A DNA stretch of 64,000 nt, taken from Nocardioides humi (GTDB lineage: Bacteria; Actinomycetota; Actinomycetes; Propionibacteriales; Nocardioidaceae). The translations under genes and the position numbers were made by a program. The stretch is from contig NZ_CP041146.1 in the NCBI RefSeq assembly GCF_006494775.1, positions 6,156,619 to 6,220,618 of the forward strand, read 5' to 3'. This document shows positions 37,764 through 47,757 of the stretch, in pieces. Each line of letters starts with the position of its first letter. The first letter of the stretch is position 1. The notes under the pieces were generated by a model, which saw only the letters and a program-made list of their open reading frames with translations, was not told the origin of the DNA and ran no database searches.

Positions 37764-38840
37764 TCAGGACAGCGTGGCCCAGCCCCGGGACTCCAGCACG
37801 CTCCGCAGCTCCTCGGCGCGGTCCGCGACGACGTCGATCTCGACGAGTCCGACGGGGCGGCCGGGGTCGTGGTCGATGCGGACGTCCTCGATGTTGACCC
37901 CGCTGTCGCCGGCGTCGGCGAACAGCCGCGCCAGGCCGCCCGGCTGGTCGGGCAGGGCCACCCGGACCGCGGCCATCGGCTGCGGCGCCGCGCCGTGCTT
38001 GCCCGGGATCGCGCGGGTGCCGGCCTGCCCGTAGGCCAGCAGCGACTCCAGGCCGACCCGGTCGCCCCCGGCGACCGCCTCGAGCGCGAGGTCGAGGCGC
38101 TCGCGGATCTCGGTGAGCAGGGTCGCCACGGCGCTGGCGTTGCCGCTGATGATCTGGCTGTAGAGCTCCGGGTCGCCGCCGGCGACCCGGGTGACGTCGC
38201 GCACGCCGGTGCCGGAGAGCGCGAGATGGTCCGGCGCGGCCCCGGCGAGGGTGCCGGCCACGAGCGAGGCCATCAGGTGCGGGACGTGGGAGGTCCGGGC
38301 CACCGCCCGATCGTGCTCGACCGGGCTCAGGTGGACGGGGACCGCCCCGCAGACCAGCGCCAGCGCCTCCACCACCCGGGTCGCGGCCGGGGTGGCGTCG
38401 GGTCCGGGCGTGATCGCCCAGGGCCGGCCGTCGAACAGCTCGGCGCTCGCCGAGAGCGGACCGGAGTGCTCGGTGCCCGCCATCGGGTGGCTGCCGACGT
38501 ACCTGCTCAGCCCCGGATGCCCGCCGACCGCGGCCAGCGGTCCGGCCTTGACGCTGCCGACGTCGGTCACCACGGTCTCCGGCCCGGCGGCGTCGAGGGC
38601 GCGCGCGATGACGCCGCCCAGCGCGTCCGGGGGTACGGCGACGACGACCAGCTGCGGCACGTCGTCCTCGGCGCGCGGCCGGCCGGCGCCGAGGCCGGTC
38701 GCGGTCCGCACGTGGTCCGGGGTGCTGTCGGTGAGCAGCACCTCCAGGCCGGCGCGGCGGCAGGCCAGCGCGATCGAGGTGCCGATCAGGCCGGTCCCGA
38801 CGATCTCGACCGGGCCCGCGAGCACACTCGTCTCAGACAC
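37764..38840 (-). CDS. tyrA: Prephenate dehydrogenase with C-terminal ACT domain
   Basis: 358 residues; converts prephenate to 4-hydroxyphenylpyruvate for tyrosine. The NAD-binding loop is VGTGLIGTSIALACRRAG near 14-31, the catalytic region has YVGSHPMAGTEHSGP near 115-129 and HDRAVARTSHVPHLMAS near 178-194. An ACT regulatory domain (about 285-358, ALPDQPGGLARLFADAGDSGVNIEDVRID) suggests feedback control by an amino acid. The GTG start lies 7 bases after TAGCCT. It sits upstream of cmk, 24 bases away. Confidence 0.92.
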   Translation of the reverse strand: MSETSVLAGPVEIVGTGLIGTSIALACRRAGLEVLLTDSTPDHVRTATGLGAGRPRAEDDVPQLVVVAVPPDALGGVIARALDAAGPETVVTDVGSVKAGPLAAVGGHPGLSRYVGSHPMAGTEHSGPLSASAELFDGRPWAITPGPDATPAATRVVEALALVCGAVPVHLSPVEHDRAVARTSHVPHLMASLVAGTLAGAAPDHLALSGTGVRDVTRVAGGDPELYSQIISGNASAVATLLTEIRERLDLALEAVAGGDRVGLESLLAYGQAGTRAIPGKHGAAPQPMAAVRVALPDQPGGLARLFADAGDSGVNIEDVRIDHDPGRPVGLVEIDVVADRAEELRSVLESRGWATLS

Positions 38841-38847
38841 GCAGGCA

Positions 38848-38853
38848 AGGCTA
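38848..38853 (-). promoter_or_regulatory. -10 box (TAGCCT) of tyrA, predicted leaderless
   Basis: The hexamer ends 7 bases before the GTG at 38840. Confidence 0.5.
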
Positions 38854-38870
38854 GGACATGGCCCGCAGGG

Positions 38871-39284
38871 TCAGCCGCTCGCCTCCGCACCCGGCTGGTA
38901 GGACCCGAACGACCAGTGGTTGCCCTCGGGGTCGCGGACGCTGCCGCCGCGGCCGCCGTAGTCCTGGTCGACCATCGCGCGCTCGACGCTCGCGCCGGCG
39001 GCCACCGCGGCCTCGAAGACGGCGTCGGGGTCGTCGGTCACCAGGTACACCGCGCCCGAGCCCGACGGCTGGAGCGGGCTCTCCGGCCGGACCGCGCCGA
39101 ACATCAGCCCGCCGCCGCCGGGCCACAGCCACTCGGCGTGGACCACGGTGCCGGTGTCGTCGCGGTAGGTGCCGTGCTCGACGAAGCCGATCGCCCGCAG
39201 CCAGGCGGTCATCGCCTCGACGTCGCGGAACTGCACGGCCGGCCAGAGCCGGACGGTCGCTGCTGCTGTCGCTGTCTCAGTCAT
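38871..39284 (-). CDS. Glyoxalase/VOC-superfamily protein
   Basis: 137 residues with the VOC (vicinal oxygen chelate) fold: LWPAVQFRDVEAMTAWLRAIGF at the start, GGGGLMFGAV, VYLVTDDPDAVFEAAVAAGASV and VRDPEGNHWSFG at the end. It may be a binding or resistance protein or a small dioxygenase. Its ATG overlaps the stop of the AraC-type regulator by 8 bases, so the two are probably functional partners. Confidence 0.78.
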   Translation of the reverse strand: MTETATAAATVRLWPAVQFRDVEAMTAWLRAIGFVEHGTYRDDTGTVVHAEWLWPGGGGLMFGAVRPESPLQPSGSGAVYLVTDDPDAVFEAAVAAGASVERAMVDQDYGGRGGSVRDPEGNHWSFGSYQPGAEASG

Positions 39285-40110
39285 GCTCCGATCCTGCGCC
39301 TCCGCCGTCACCGCGGTCTTGAACGAACGGGAACTCCTCGCGCAGCCAGGTCGTCGGCGTGCACCCGGCCAGCGCACTCCACTCCCGGGTGAGGTGCGCC
39401 TGGTCGGCGTACCCGCAGGACGCGGCGACCTCCGCCAGCGGACGGTGACCGAGCAGCCGCCGCGCCGCCTCCAGGCGCGCCACCCGCTGGTACGCCTTGG
39501 GAGCCAGCCCGCACTCGGCGCGCACCAGCGAGGACAGCCGTCGCCGGCTGTAGCCCACCTCGGCCGCGGCCGCCTCCACGCCGGTGCCGGAGGTGAGCAG
39601 GGCCAGGGCGTGCGCCACCTCCGCCCGGGGCTCCGGGTCCCCCGCGCGCGCCGCCAGCCCGGCGAGGGTGCGGTCGACCAGCGCGACCCGCGCCGCCCAG
39701 GCCGGGGTCGCATGCAGCCGCTCGGGCAGCTCGCGCAGCGCCGGCGGTACGACGGCCTCGTCGAGGTCGGTCAGCGCACCCGCCAGGTCGGCGGCGGGCC
39801 GGCCGAGCAGCACCCGCGCGCCCTCCAGGGTCAGCGCGAGCTGGATGCCCTGCTGCGCGCCGTCGTGGTGGATGGCGGCCGGCTCGGTGTGCAGCCCCGA
39901 CAGCGAGCCCCACGCGGCGTGCAGGCTCGCCGGGCGTCCTGCCCAGGAGACCCGCAGCGGGTCGTCGATCGGCAGCACGAACGTCAGCGTCGTCGACGGG
40001 AGCCCGCGGTGGACGCCGGGCGCGCCGAAGGCGACGTCGTACGGGAGCCGTGCGACGACATAGCGCCGCAGCGCGGCGGGCACCGGTGGGGCCGGGATCA
40101 CCCTGTCCAC
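39277..40110 (-). CDS. AraC-family transcriptional regulator
   Basis: 277 residues. The C-terminal AraC/XylS helix-turn-helix pair is clear (GVEAAAAEVGYSRRRLSSLVRAECG near 177-201; LAEVAASCGYADQAHLTREWSALAGCTPTTWL near 225-256). The N-terminal part (about 1-150) is a ligand-sensing domain I cannot assign. It starts at a GTG and runs into the VOC gene, which it probably controls. Confidence 0.85.
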   Translation of the reverse strand: MDRVIPAPPVPAALRRYVVARLPYDVAFGAPGVHRGLPSTTLTFVLPIDDPLRVSWAGRPASLHAAWGSLSGLHTEPAAIHHDGAQQGIQLALTLEGARVLLGRPAADLAGALTDLDEAVVPPALRELPERLHATPAWAARVALVDRTLAGLAARAGDPEPRAEVAHALALLTSGTGVEAAAAEVGYSRRRLSSLVRAECGLAPKAYQRVARLEAARRLLGHRPLAEVAASCGYADQAHLTREWSALAGCTPTTWLREEFPFVQDRGDGGGAGSEHD

Positions 40111-40117
40111 GGTAGGT

Positions 40118-40870
40118 CTAGAGGCCGACCAGCTCCAGCAGCTGGCCGAGCTCGTCGTCGGACAGCTCCCGCAGGGTGCCGCCGCGCAGGGTGCCGAGCT
40201 CGATCGGCCCGAACCTCGTGCGGCTCAGCTGGCGCACCGGGTGGCCGACCTGGTCGAGCAGGCGCCGCACGATGCGGTTGCGGCCCTCGTGGATGACCAG
40301 CTCGACGATCGACCTCTCCGCCGAGGTGTCGATGACCCGCGCCCGGCGGACCTCCACCGGGCCGTCGTCGAGCGTGACCCCGGCGAGCAGGTCGGCGACC
40401 GTGCCCTTGGCGAGGCGGCCGGTCACCTCCGCGACGTACGTCTTCTCGACCTCGAAGGACGGGTGCGCCATCCGGTGCGCGAAGTCGCCGTCGTTGGTGA
40501 GCAGCAGCAGGCCGGAGGTGTCGGTGTCGAGCCGGCCGACATGGAAGAGCCTCTCCTTGCGGTCGGTCAGCAGGTCCGAGAGGGTACGGCGGCCCTGCGG
40601 GTCGGACATCGTGGAGACCACCCCGCGCGGCTTGTTGAGCACGAGGTAGACGTGGTCGGAGACCGGCGGCAGCCGCTTGCCGGACACCCTGATGACGGCG
40701 GTGCGGGGGTCGACCTTGGTGCCGAGCCGGGTGACGACCTCGCCGTCGACCTCGACCTCGCCCTCGAGCATCAGCTCCTCGCAGCGGCGGCGCGAGGCCA
40801 CGCCGGACTGGGCGAGCAGCTTCTGCAGCCGGACCAGGCCGTCGTCGTCGACCGCGATGTCACGCGTCAC
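40118..40870 (-). CDS. rluB: 23S rRNA pseudouridine synthase, RluB family
   Basis: 250 residues: an N-terminal S4 RNA-binding domain (VRLQKLLAQSGVASRRRCEELMLEGEVEVDG, 13-43) and the RsuA/RluB catalytic domain with the catalytic Asp in HVGRLDTDTSGLLLLTNDG near 110-128 and EGRNRIVRRLLDQVGHPVRQLSRTRFGP near 199-226. It overlaps scpB by 11 bases and is part of parA-scpA-scpB-rluB. Confidence 0.92.
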   Translation of the reverse strand: MTRDIAVDDDGLVRLQKLLAQSGVASRRRCEELMLEGEVEVDGEVVTRLGTKVDPRTAVIRVSGKRLPPVSDHVYLVLNKPRGVVSTMSDPQGRRTLSDLLTDRKERLFHVGRLDTDTSGLLLLTNDGDFAHRMAHPSFEVEKTYVAEVTGRLAKGTVADLLAGVTLDDGPVEVRRARVIDTSAERSIVELVIHEGRNRIVRRLLDQVGHPVRQLSRTRFGPIELGTLRGGTLRELSDDELGQLLELVGL

Positions 40871-41516
40871 GGGCAGGCTCCTCGGCGGACTCCTCGACAG
40901 ACTCCTCGGCGGGCTCCTCCGCGCGCTCCGGCTCCGACGCCGGGGCGAGCTCCTCCTCGACGTCGGCGAGCTCGGGCAGGTGGGGCGCGAGGTCGGGCAG
41001 CTCGTCGAGGGAGACGATGCCGATCCGCTCCAGGAAGTACGCCGTGGTGCGGTACAGCGTCGCGCCGTGCTCGCCGTCGCGCCCGGCCTCCTCGACCAGG
41101 CCGCGGCTGATCAGGGTCCGCATCACGCCGTCGACGTTGACGCCGCGGACGGCCGAGACCCGGGCCCGGGAGACCGGCTGCTGGTAGGCCACGACGGCGA
41201 GGGTCTCCAGCGCGGCCTGGGTGAGCCGGGCCTGCTGGCCCTCCAGCACGAACGCCTCGACGACCGGGGCGTACTCCTCGCGGGTGTAGTAGCGCCAGCC
41301 GCCGGCGACATTGCGCAGCTCGAAGCCGCGGCCCTGCTCGTCGTACTCCGTGGCGAGGGCGGTCAGGGCCTCGGCGACCTGCGGCTCCGGATAGCCCACC
41401 GCGGTGGCCAGGGCGACCGCGTCGAGCGGCTGGTCGGCGACCATCAGCACGGCCTCCAGCGCGGGGCGGAGGTCGGCGACCGGGACGGGCAGCGCCTCGT
41501 CGGTCTGTTCAGTCAT
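40860..41516 (-). CDS. scpB: Segregation and condensation protein B
   Basis: 218 residues with two winged-helix domains (LRPALEAVLMVADQPLDAVALATAVG near 16-41; TQAALETLAVVAYQQPVSRARVSAVRGVNVDGVMRTLISRGLVEEAGR near 98-145). A Glu/Ala/Ser-rich tail from about 180 is specific to this protein. It works with ScpA and SMC in chromosome condensation. It overlaps scpA by 8 bases. Confidence 0.93.
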   Translation of the reverse strand: MTEQTDEALPVPVADLRPALEAVLMVADQPLDAVALATAVGYPEPQVAEALTALATEYDEQGRGFELRNVAGGWRYYTREEYAPVVEAFVLEGQQARLTQAALETLAVVAYQQPVSRARVSAVRGVNVDGVMRTLISRGLVEEAGRDGEHGATLYRTTAYFLERIGIVSLDELPDLAPHLPELADVEEELAPASEPERAEEPAEESVEESAEEPARDA

Positions 41517-42384
41517 GCGGGGTCTCCTCCGGGGGCGGCTCGTCGGCCGGTGCCGCCCCGTCGAACTCGTCGGTGATCAGGTCCTCGATGTCGACCTCCT
41601 CGTCGCCGGTCCAGCGGACGGTGAGCTCGCCGAGCGGGGTCACCTGGTCGAAGGCGACGGCCCCCTCCCGGAACAGCTCCAGCAGCGACAGGAACCGCGC
41701 GACGGTGGTCAGCGTGTCCGGCGAGTCGCCGCACAGCGCCCGGAAGGTGAGCGTGCCGCTGCGGCGCAGCCGGTCGACCACGACCGCGGCCTGCTCGCGC
41801 ACGCTGACGGTCGGGGCGTGGATGTGGTGGAGGGTCAGCTGCAGCTCCGGCGCCGGCGTCATCGCCTTCGCCGCCAGCGCGGCGAACTGGTCCAGGCCGA
41901 TCCCGATCAGCACCTCGGGCAGCAGGCCGGCGAAGCGATCCTCCAGGCCCACGGCCCGCGGATGGCGCCGCGACTCGGCCTGCAGTCGCCCGTCGAGCAC
42001 GGCCGCGACCTGCTTGTAGGCCTTGTACTGCAGCAGCCGGGCGAACAGCAGGTCGCGCGCCTCCAGCAGCGCGAGGTCCTCCTCGTCCTCGACGTCGCCG
42101 GCCGGCAGCAGCCGGGCGGCCTTGAGGTCGAGCAGGGTCGCCGCGACCAGCAGGAAGGAGGTGGTCTCCTCCAGCGCGTCGTCGGGGAGCTGCTTGATGT
42201 GGGCGATGAACTCGTCGGTGACCTGCGAGAGCGCGATCTCGGTGACGTCGAGCTTGTGCTTGGAGATCAGGCTCAGCAGCAGGTCGAACGGGCCCTCGAA
42301 GTTGGCCAGGCGTACGGCGAAGCCGCCGTGGCCCTCCTGCTCGGCGTCCGCCTCGAGCTCGCTCACACCTGCATCATGACTCAC
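41509..42384 (-). CDS. scpA: Segregation and condensation protein A (kleisin)
   Basis: 291 residues of the bacterial kleisin family (FAVRLANFEGPFDLLLSLISKHKLDVTEIALSQVTDEFI near 21-60, LVAATLLDLKAARLLP near 76-91, and a C-terminal winged helix ending in the acidic DEPPPEETPHD). It bridges SMC heads. A second in-frame GTG lies 18 bases inside. It overlaps the small RHH-like gene by 11 bases. Confidence 0.93.
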   Translation of the reverse strand: MSHDAGVSELEADAEQEGHGGFAVRLANFEGPFDLLLSLISKHKLDVTEIALSQVTDEFIAHIKQLPDDALEETTSFLLVAATLLDLKAARLLPAGDVEDEEDLALLEARDLLFARLLQYKAYKQVAAVLDGRLQAESRRHPRAVGLEDRFAGLLPEVLIGIGLDQFAALAAKAMTPAPELQLTLHHIHAPTVSVREQAAVVVDRLRRSGTLTFRALCGDSPDTLTTVARFLSLLELFREGAVAFDQVTPLGELTVRWTGDEEVDIEDLITDEFDGAAPADEPPPEETPHD

Positions 42385-42700
42385 GCAGGCGCCTGACCAG
42401 CGCGGAGCTCTCCCCCTCGGCCTCGAGCTCGCCCAGGACCAGGTGCAGCGCCTCGCGGACCAGGCGGCCGCGGTCGACCACCAGGCCGTGCTCGCCGCGC
42501 AGGGTCAGCCGGGCCTTCTCCAGCTCCATCAGCTCCGCCGAGGTGACGTAGACCGTGATCTTCTCGTCGTGACGGACCCGGCCGCTCGGGCCCTTCTGCG
42601 GCACGGCGTCCGGCGCCAGCTCGGCGGGCGGGTCGGGAACGGCACGGACGGTGGGTTCCCCGGTGGGCCGGAACAGGTCGTCCGCGGCCGGCATGCTCAC
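42374..42700 (-). CDS. Small ribbon-helix-helix-like protein between parA and scpA
   Basis: 108 residues. The first half is Pro/Ala-rich, probably disordered. The second half (KITVYVTSAELMELEKARLTLRGEHG, then VDRGRLVREALHLVL) has the strand-helix-helix look of RHH DNA-binding proteins. The GTG start overlaps the parA stop (GTGA), and the end overlaps scpA, so it is embedded in the segregation operon. A role with ParA on DNA is inferred. Confidence 0.7.
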   Translation of the reverse strand: MSMPAADDLFRPTGEPTVRAVPDPPAELAPDAVPQKGPSGRVRHDEKITVYVTSAELMELEKARLTLRGEHGLVVDRGRLVREALHLVLGELEAEGESSALVRRLRES

Positions 42701-43728
42701 ACGTCGAGACACCGCAGCGCCACCTCCTTCGCGAGCTGGCGGTACGCCTCCGCCCCGCTCGAGCCGGAGGCGTACGACGTGATCGGCTCGCCGGCGACGG
42801 TGGAGTCGGAGAACTTGACGGTGCGGCGGATCACGGTGTGGAAGACCTGGTCGCCCCAGGCCTGCACCAGCCGCTCGAGCACCTCGCGACCGTGGAGCGT
42901 GCGGCCGTCGTACATGGTGCCGAGGACCCCGTCGACCTCCAGCGCGGGGTTGAGCCGCTGCTTGACCTTGTCGATGGTCGCCTTGAGCAGCGCCACGCCG
43001 CGCAGCGCGAAGTACTCGCACTCCAACGGCACGATCACGCCGTGGGACGCGGTGAGCGCGTTGACCGTCAGCAGGCCGAGCGAGGGCTGGCAGTCGATGA
43101 GGATGACGTCGTACTCGGCGATGGCAGGCGCCAGCACCCGCTGCAGGGTCTGCTCGCGGGCGACCTCGTGCACCAGCTGCACCTCGGCCGCCGAGAGGTC
43201 GATATTGGACGGCAGCAGGTCCATGCCGGGGACGCCGGAGGGCACCACGACCTCGTCGAGCGTGGTCTCCGGGTCCATCAGCAGGTTGTAGACCGTGCTC
43301 TCCATCTCGTGCGGGTTCAGCCCGAGGCCGACCGACAGCGAGCCCTGCGGGTCGAAGTCGACGAGCAGCACCCTGCGGCCGTACTCCGCCAGCGCGGCAC
43401 CCAGGTTGATGGTCGTCGTGGTCTTGCCGACGCCGCCCTTCTGGTTGCACATCGAGATCACCCGGGCGTTGCCGTGGGCGGTCACCGGCCGCGGCTCCGG
43501 CAGCACCGGCATCGGCCGGCCGGTCGGGCCGATCTCGCCGCCGGCGGTCTGGACCGCGGCGCGGTCGGCCTCGGGCTCGGGCTCGGGCGCCGGCTCGGGC
43601 GCCGGGAACTGCAGGGTCATGGCGTCCTCCGTCCCGTCCGTGCCGAGCGGAACGTCGCTGCCGGGCGCCGGGACCGGCATCCTCGGCGGCATGTCGGGTG
43701 CACTGGATCCTCCGTGGAAGCCGACCAT
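42697..43728 (-). CDS. parA: ParA/Soj-type chromosome-partition ATPase
   Basis: 343 residues. After a Pro/Glu-rich N-terminal stretch (about 1-90), the Walker A with the deviant lysine is CNQKGGVGKTTTTINLG near 99-115, Walker A-prime/B parts are VLLVDFDPQGSL and VILIDCQPSLG. The ATG at 43728 has AGGTGAGGG upstream. In mycobacteria a ParA-like gene (Rv1708) heads scpA-scpB-rluB in the same way, so this is likely the SMC-linked paralogue and not the origin-linked parA. Confidence 0.87.
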   Translation of the reverse strand: MVGFHGGSSAPDMPPRMPVPAPGSDVPLGTDGTEDAMTLQFPAPEPAPEPEPEADRAAVQTAGGEIGPTGRPMPVLPEPRPVTAHGNARVISMCNQKGGVGKTTTTINLGAALAEYGRRVLLVDFDPQGSLSVGLGLNPHEMESTVYNLLMDPETTLDEVVVPSGVPGMDLLPSNIDLSAAEVQLVHEVAREQTLQRVLAPAIAEYDVILIDCQPSLGLLTVNALTASHGVIVPLECEYFALRGVALLKATIDKVKQRLNPALEVDGVLGTMYDGRTLHGREVLERLVQAWGDQVFHTVIRRTVKFSDSTVAGEPITSYASGSSGAEAYRQLAKEVALRCLDV

Positions 43729-43733
43729 CGCCC

Positions 43734-43979
43734 TCACCTTTGCTGGAGTGGTTGCGGGCTCCTTCCCCAGAGCCCGGGACTCCTCCATCCAACAATGTCG
43801 ACACGGCGACATTCGGGAGGCGCGCCGCGGGAGCCCACCCGCACCTCGGTACCGATGCCCTTCACGGTCGACGTGATCGGCGCGACGGTCACATTGCTCA
43901 ATGCGTCACGAGCAAGCTCGCGCGTGAGGACGACGACCGGTCGCGTCTTGTCGACCCGGGCGAGATGAATGTCCCGCAT
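43734..43979 (-). pseudogene. MazF-type toxin remnant with lost C-terminus
   Basis: The first 50 residues match MazF/PemK toxins (DIHLARVDKTRPVVVLTRE, NVTVAPITSTVKGIGTEV). The usual C-terminal part with the VVNLDN-type motif is absent. It is replaced by a tail (RGAPPECRRVDIVGWRSPG) with no family similarity that runs up to the parA ribosome-binding site. The ATG overlaps the antitoxin stop (TGATG). Either it is dead or a sequencing gap has removed the end. Confidence 0.65.
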
Positions 43980-44208
43980 CAGTCGAGATCGGGGTAGACG
44001 CGTCCCTCATGCATGCCTTCGAGATCTGGATATCCCCGGTCTCCCGATAGATCTCGGCATCCCGGGCGGCCCCCACCTGCCGCTGGTAGCGCCGCAGCGC
44101 CGTCGTGGTCACCGCCGCGCGCGAGCCACCGCCCTCGGCGACCTGCTGGTCGATCCAGGCGACGAGATCGTCCGGCAGCCGCACGGCGATCTGAGTGCTC
44201 ACGAGCAT
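43979..44208 (-). CDS. RHH-type antitoxin of a MazEF-like pair, one frameshift
   Basis: About 76 residues after repair. The N-terminus TQIAVRLPDDLVAWIDQQVAEGGGSRAAVTTTALRRY is a ribbon-helix-helix DNA-binding domain. Beyond ARDAEIYRETG the frame breaks near 44031 in a GGGG run; adding one G gives GYPDLEGMHEGRVYPDLD and a stop that overlaps the toxin ATG. It would neutralise the toxin and repress the operon. Confidence 0.7.
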
Positions 44209-44296
44209 GATGGTACCCATCTGGGATGCACTGGAGGACGACTCGACCCTGCGCCCTTCCGGCCGTCTCGGCAACCGGTCATCCACAGGCTCCGGA

Positions 44297-46816
44297 TCAC
44301 CCGGTCAGGCTGACCATCTCCAGCGTCCGTACGACGGCCTCGCCCGCCTCGTCGCTGGCCGCGAGGTCGACCTCGGCCCGGATCACCCAGTCGTGGTTGC
44401 CGTCCGGGTCGTGCAGCGTCTGCGTGGCGACCCACCGGCCGCCCGCCCTCTCGACCGCGAGCAGCGCGGGCCCGCGGGCGTCCGCGTCGGTGAGCAGCCG
44501 GTCGTGCTCGGCGTAGTAGTCCTCGATCGCGGCGTCCCAGTCCGACTCCGTCCAGTCCGACTCGCCCCGGTCCGCGCCGGCGTCGAGCGCGGCCAGGGCG
44601 GGCACGTCGTCGCGGGCGACCAGCTCCACCCGGCGCCACAGCGCGTTGCGCACCATGACGTCGAACACCCGGCCCTGCTGGCTGAGCGGACGCGGCGGGG
44701 GCGGAGGGGCGTGGTGGCTGACCTCGCGCGAGGCGTGGGCCGGGTCGTTGAGCGCCTCCCACTCGTCGAGCAGCGAGGAGTCGACCTGGCGGACCGTCTC
44801 GCCCAGCCAGTCGACGAGGAGCTCCAGCTCCTCGGTCCGGTACGACGCCGGGACGGTCTGCCGCAGCGCGCGGTAGGCGTCGGTGAGATAGCGCAGCACG
44901 AGTCCCTCGGAGCGGGCCACCTGGTAACGGGAGACGAGGTCGGTGAAGCCCATCCCCTGCTCCCACATCTGCCGGACGACCGACTTCGGCGCCAGCGCGT
45001 CGGGCGCGAGCCAGGGATGCCGCTCCCGGTAGGTCTCGAAGAGCGGCTCGAGGAGGTCGGCGAGCGGCTCGGGCCAGGTGATGTCCTCGACGAGGGCCAT
45101 CCGCTCGTCGTACTCGACCCCGTCGGCCTTGAGCGCCGCGATCGCCTCGCCGCGCGCGGCGTGCCGCTGGGCCATCAGCAGCGGCCGCGGCGTCTCCAGG
45201 GTCGCCTCGACCACGGACACCACGTCGAGGGTGTACGACGGCCCGTCGGGGTCCAGCACGTCGAGCACGGCCAGCGCGAAGTGCGACAGCGGCTGGTTGA
45301 GCGCGAAGTCCTCCGGCAGCGCCTCGGTCAGCACGTAGCGGCGGCCGAGCCCGTCGACCTCGTCGAGCCGGGTGAGCACCTCGGAGGTCACCAGGCTGCG
45401 GGCCAGGCGCACCGCGCGCTTCGCGAGCCGGAGCCGGCTGCGCCGGTCCTCGTGGTTGTCCATCAGCAGTCGCCGCATGACCGGGAACGCGTCCTCCTCG
45501 CGGGAGACGACGTTGACGAGCATCGCGTTGTCGACCTTCATCTGGCTCTTCAGCGGCTCGGGCCGCCCCTCGACCAGCTTCGCGAAGGTCTGCTCGGTCC
45601 AGACGACGGTTCCCTCGGGCGGCTTCTTCAGCTGTGCCTTGGAGTTCTTCTTGCCGGCAGCCCGGCGCTCCTCCGCCTTCGCCTTGGCCTTCTCGTTCTC
45701 GATGACGTGCTCGGGCGCCTGGACGACCACATAGCCCGCCGTGTCGAAGCCCGCGCGCCCCGCCCGTCCGGCGATCTGCAGGAACTCCCGGGTCCGCAGC
45801 ACCCGCTGCCGGCTCCCGTCGAACTTGGCGAGCCCGGTGAAGAGCACGGTCCGGATCGGCACGTTGATGCCGACGCCGAGGGTGTCGGTGCCGCAGATGA
45901 CGGTGAGCAGGCCGGCCTGGGCGAGCTGCTCGACGAGGCGGCGGTAGCGCGGCAGCATCCCGGCGTGGTGGACGCCGATCCCCTGCCGCAGCAGCTTGTT
46001 GAGGGTCTTGCCGAAGCCGGCCGCGAAGCGGACGCCGGCGATCCGCTCGGCGATCCGCTCCTTGCGGTCCTTCGGCAGCACCACGTCCAGCCGGCCGGGT
46101 CCGCTCAGCAGGGACACGGCGTGCTCGACCGCGGCGGCCTGGGTGAAGTGCACGACGTACACCGGGCCCTGGCCGGTGGTCACCAGCTCCGCGAGCTTGT
46201 CCCCCATCGGCTCCAGCGACCAGGAGAAGTCCAGCGGGACGGGGCGCTCGGCCTGGTCGACGATCGTCGTCTCGCGCCCGTTGCGGCGAGTCAGGTCGGC
46301 GGCGAGCTCGGTGGTGTCGCCGAGCGTGGCCGACATGAGCAGGAACTGCGCCTGGGGCAGCTCGATGAGCGGCACCTGCCAGGCCCAGCCGCGGCCGGGC
46401 TCGCCGTAGAAGTGGAACTCGTCCATGACGACCATGCCGACGTCCGCCGCGGCGCCCTCGCGCAGGGCGATATTGGCGAGCACCTCGGCGGTGCAGCAGA
46501 TGACCGGGGCGTCGGCGTTGACGGCGACGTCGCCGGTCAGCATCCCGACGTCCGCGGCGCCGAACACCTCGACGAGGTCGAAGAACTTCTCGCTCACCAG
46601 CGCCTTGATCGGCGCGGTGTAGAAGGTCACCCGGTCGTCGGCGAGCGCCGTCATCGCGGCCGCCATCGCGACGAGCGACTTGCCTGATCCGGTCGGGGTG
46701 GCGAGCACGACGTTGTCGCCGGCCAGGAGCGAGAGGATCGCGTCCTCCTGGTGGGGGTACAGCGCGAGGCCGCGCCCCTCGGCGTACTCCAGGATCCGGT
46801 CGTAGGCGTCAGCCAT
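44297..46816 (-). CDS. Ski2-like DEAD/DEAH-box RNA helicase
   Basis: 839 residues. Walker A is [17 protein letters not shown] near 39-55, motif II is the unusual DEFH ([10 protein letters not shown] near 135), motif III is SATL, motif [14 protein letters not shown] near 352, and the long C-terminal part (DUF3516, about 430-839) is of unknown role. A charged linker with [15 protein letters not shown] lies near 375. It probably unwinds structured RNA. It overlaps xerD by 8 bases. Confidence 0.87.
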   Translation of the reverse strand: MADAYDRILEYAEGRGLALYPHQEDAILSLLAGDNVVLATPTGSGKSLVAMAAAMTALADDRVTFYTAPIKALVSEKFFDLVEVFGAADVGMLTGDVAVNADAPVICCTAEVLANIALREGAAADVGMVVMDEFHFYGEPGRGWAWQVPLIELPQAQFLLMSATLGDTTELAADLTRRNGRETTIVDQAERPVPLDFSWSLEPMGDKLAELVTTGQGPVYVVHFTQAAAVEHAVSLLSGPGRLDVVLPKDRKERIAERIAGVRFAAGFGKTLNKLLRQGIGVHHAGMLPRYRRLVEQLAQAGLLTVICGTDTLGVGINVPIRTVLFTGLAKFDGSRQRVLRTREFLQIAGRAGRAGFDTAGYVVVQAPEHVIENEKAKAKAEERRAAGKKNSKAQLKKPPEGTVVWTEQTFAKLVEGRPEPLKSQMKVDNAMLVNVVSREEDAFPVMRRLLMDNHEDRRSRLRLAKRAVRLARSLVTSEVLTRLDEVDGLGRRYVLTEALPEDFALNQPLSHFALAVLDVLDPDGPSYTLDVVSVVEATLETPRPLLMAQRHAARGEAIAALKADGVEYDERMALVEDITWPEPLADLLEPLFETYRERHPWLAPDALAPKSVVRQMWEQGMGFTDLVSRYQVARSEGLVLRYLTDAYRALRQTVPASYRTEELELLVDWLGETVRQVDSSLLDEWEALNDPAHASREVSHHAPPPPPRPLSQQGRVFDVMVRNALWRRVELVARDDVPALAALDAGADRGESDWTESDWDAAIEDYYAEHDRLLTDADARGPALLAVERAGGRWVATQTLHDPDGNHDWVIRAEVDLAASDEAGEAVVRTLEMVSLTG

Positions 46817-47753
46817 GGCGGGCCCTCGGGTGCGCGGTGGCGAACACCTCGCGCAGGTTGTCGACGGTCACCAGCGTGTAGACCTGGGTCGTGGTCACCG
46901 ACGCGTGGCCGAGCAGCTCCTGGACGACGCGCACGTCGGCGCCGCCGTCGAGCAGGTGCGTGGCGAACGAGTGCCGCAGCGTGTGCGGCGACACGTCGCG
47001 GGTCACCCCGGCGCGCTCGGCGGCCTTGACCAGCACCGCCCATGCCGACTGGCGCGACAGCCGGCCGCCGCGGGAGTTGAGGAAGAGCGCGGGCGTCGGC
47101 TTCGCGACGAGCGCGGGCCGACCCCGGACGAGGTACGCCGACAGCGCCGCCCGCGCGAACGAGCCCACCGGCACCAGCCGCTCCTTGCCGCCCTTGCCGC
47201 GCAGCAGGACGGTGTTGTCGTCATGGTCCTCACCGAGGCCGGAGACGTCGTCGACGTCGAGGCCGACGGCCTCCGAGATCCGCGCCCCGGTGCCGTAGAG
47301 CAGCTCGAGCAGCGCCCGGTCCCGCAGCGCGAGCGGGGTGCCGGGGGCGCCCGCCGCCTCCAGGATCGCCTCGACGTCGGCCAGCGGCAGCGCCTTCGGC
47401 AGCCGCTTGGCGGGGCTCGGCGGCTTCACGCCGGCGGCCGGGTCGGCCTGCGCGAGGCCGTCGGCGACCGCGAACCTGTGGAAGCCGCGCACCGCCACCA
47501 CGGTCCGGGCCGCCGAGGAGGCGCTCAGCGGCGGGTGGTCGGCGTCGCCCTCGCGCAGCCGCGCCAGGAACGCGGTCACCGTCGCCTCGGTGACGGCGTC
47601 GAGCGCGTCGATACCCGCGGCCGCGAGGTGCTCGCGATAGCGCCGCAGGTCGCGCCGGTACGACGACAGCGTGTTCGCCGCCAGTCCCTTCTCGACCACC
47701 AGGTGGTCCAGATACGTGCGGACCGCCCGGTCCACCGCACCTGTGCCACTCAC
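46809..47753 (-). CDS. xerD: Site-specific tyrosine recombinase XerD
   Basis: 314 residues with the complete catalytic set: Arg in [12 protein letters not shown] near 161, Lys in [14 protein letters not shown] near 187, [15 protein letters not shown] near 253 (His and Arg), [13 protein letters not shown] near 275 (His and Tyr nucleophile). It resolves chromosome dimers at dif. A -10 (TAGCCT) inside the 3' end of ald ends 6 bases before its GTG. Confidence 0.92.
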   Translation of the reverse strand: MSGTGAVDRAVRTYLDHLVVEKGLAANTLSSYRRDLRRYREHLAAAGIDALDAVTEATVTAFLARLREGDADHPPLSASSAARTVVAVRGFHRFAVADGLAQADPAAGVKPPSPAKRLPKALPLADVEAILEAAGAPGTPLALRDRALLELLYGTGARISEAVGLDVDDVSGLGEDHDDNTVLLRGKGGKERLVPVGSFARAALSAYLVRGRPALVAKPTPALFLNSRGGRLSRQSAWAVLVKAAERAGVTRDVSPHTLRHSFATHLLDGGADVRVVQELLGHASVTTTQVYTLVTVDNLREVFATAHPRARHG

Positions 47754-47757
47754 GCGG

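Noticed and set aside
44211..44296. Possible small gene between the antitoxin and the helicase
   Set aside because: No start with a ribosome-binding site and no recognisable peptide.
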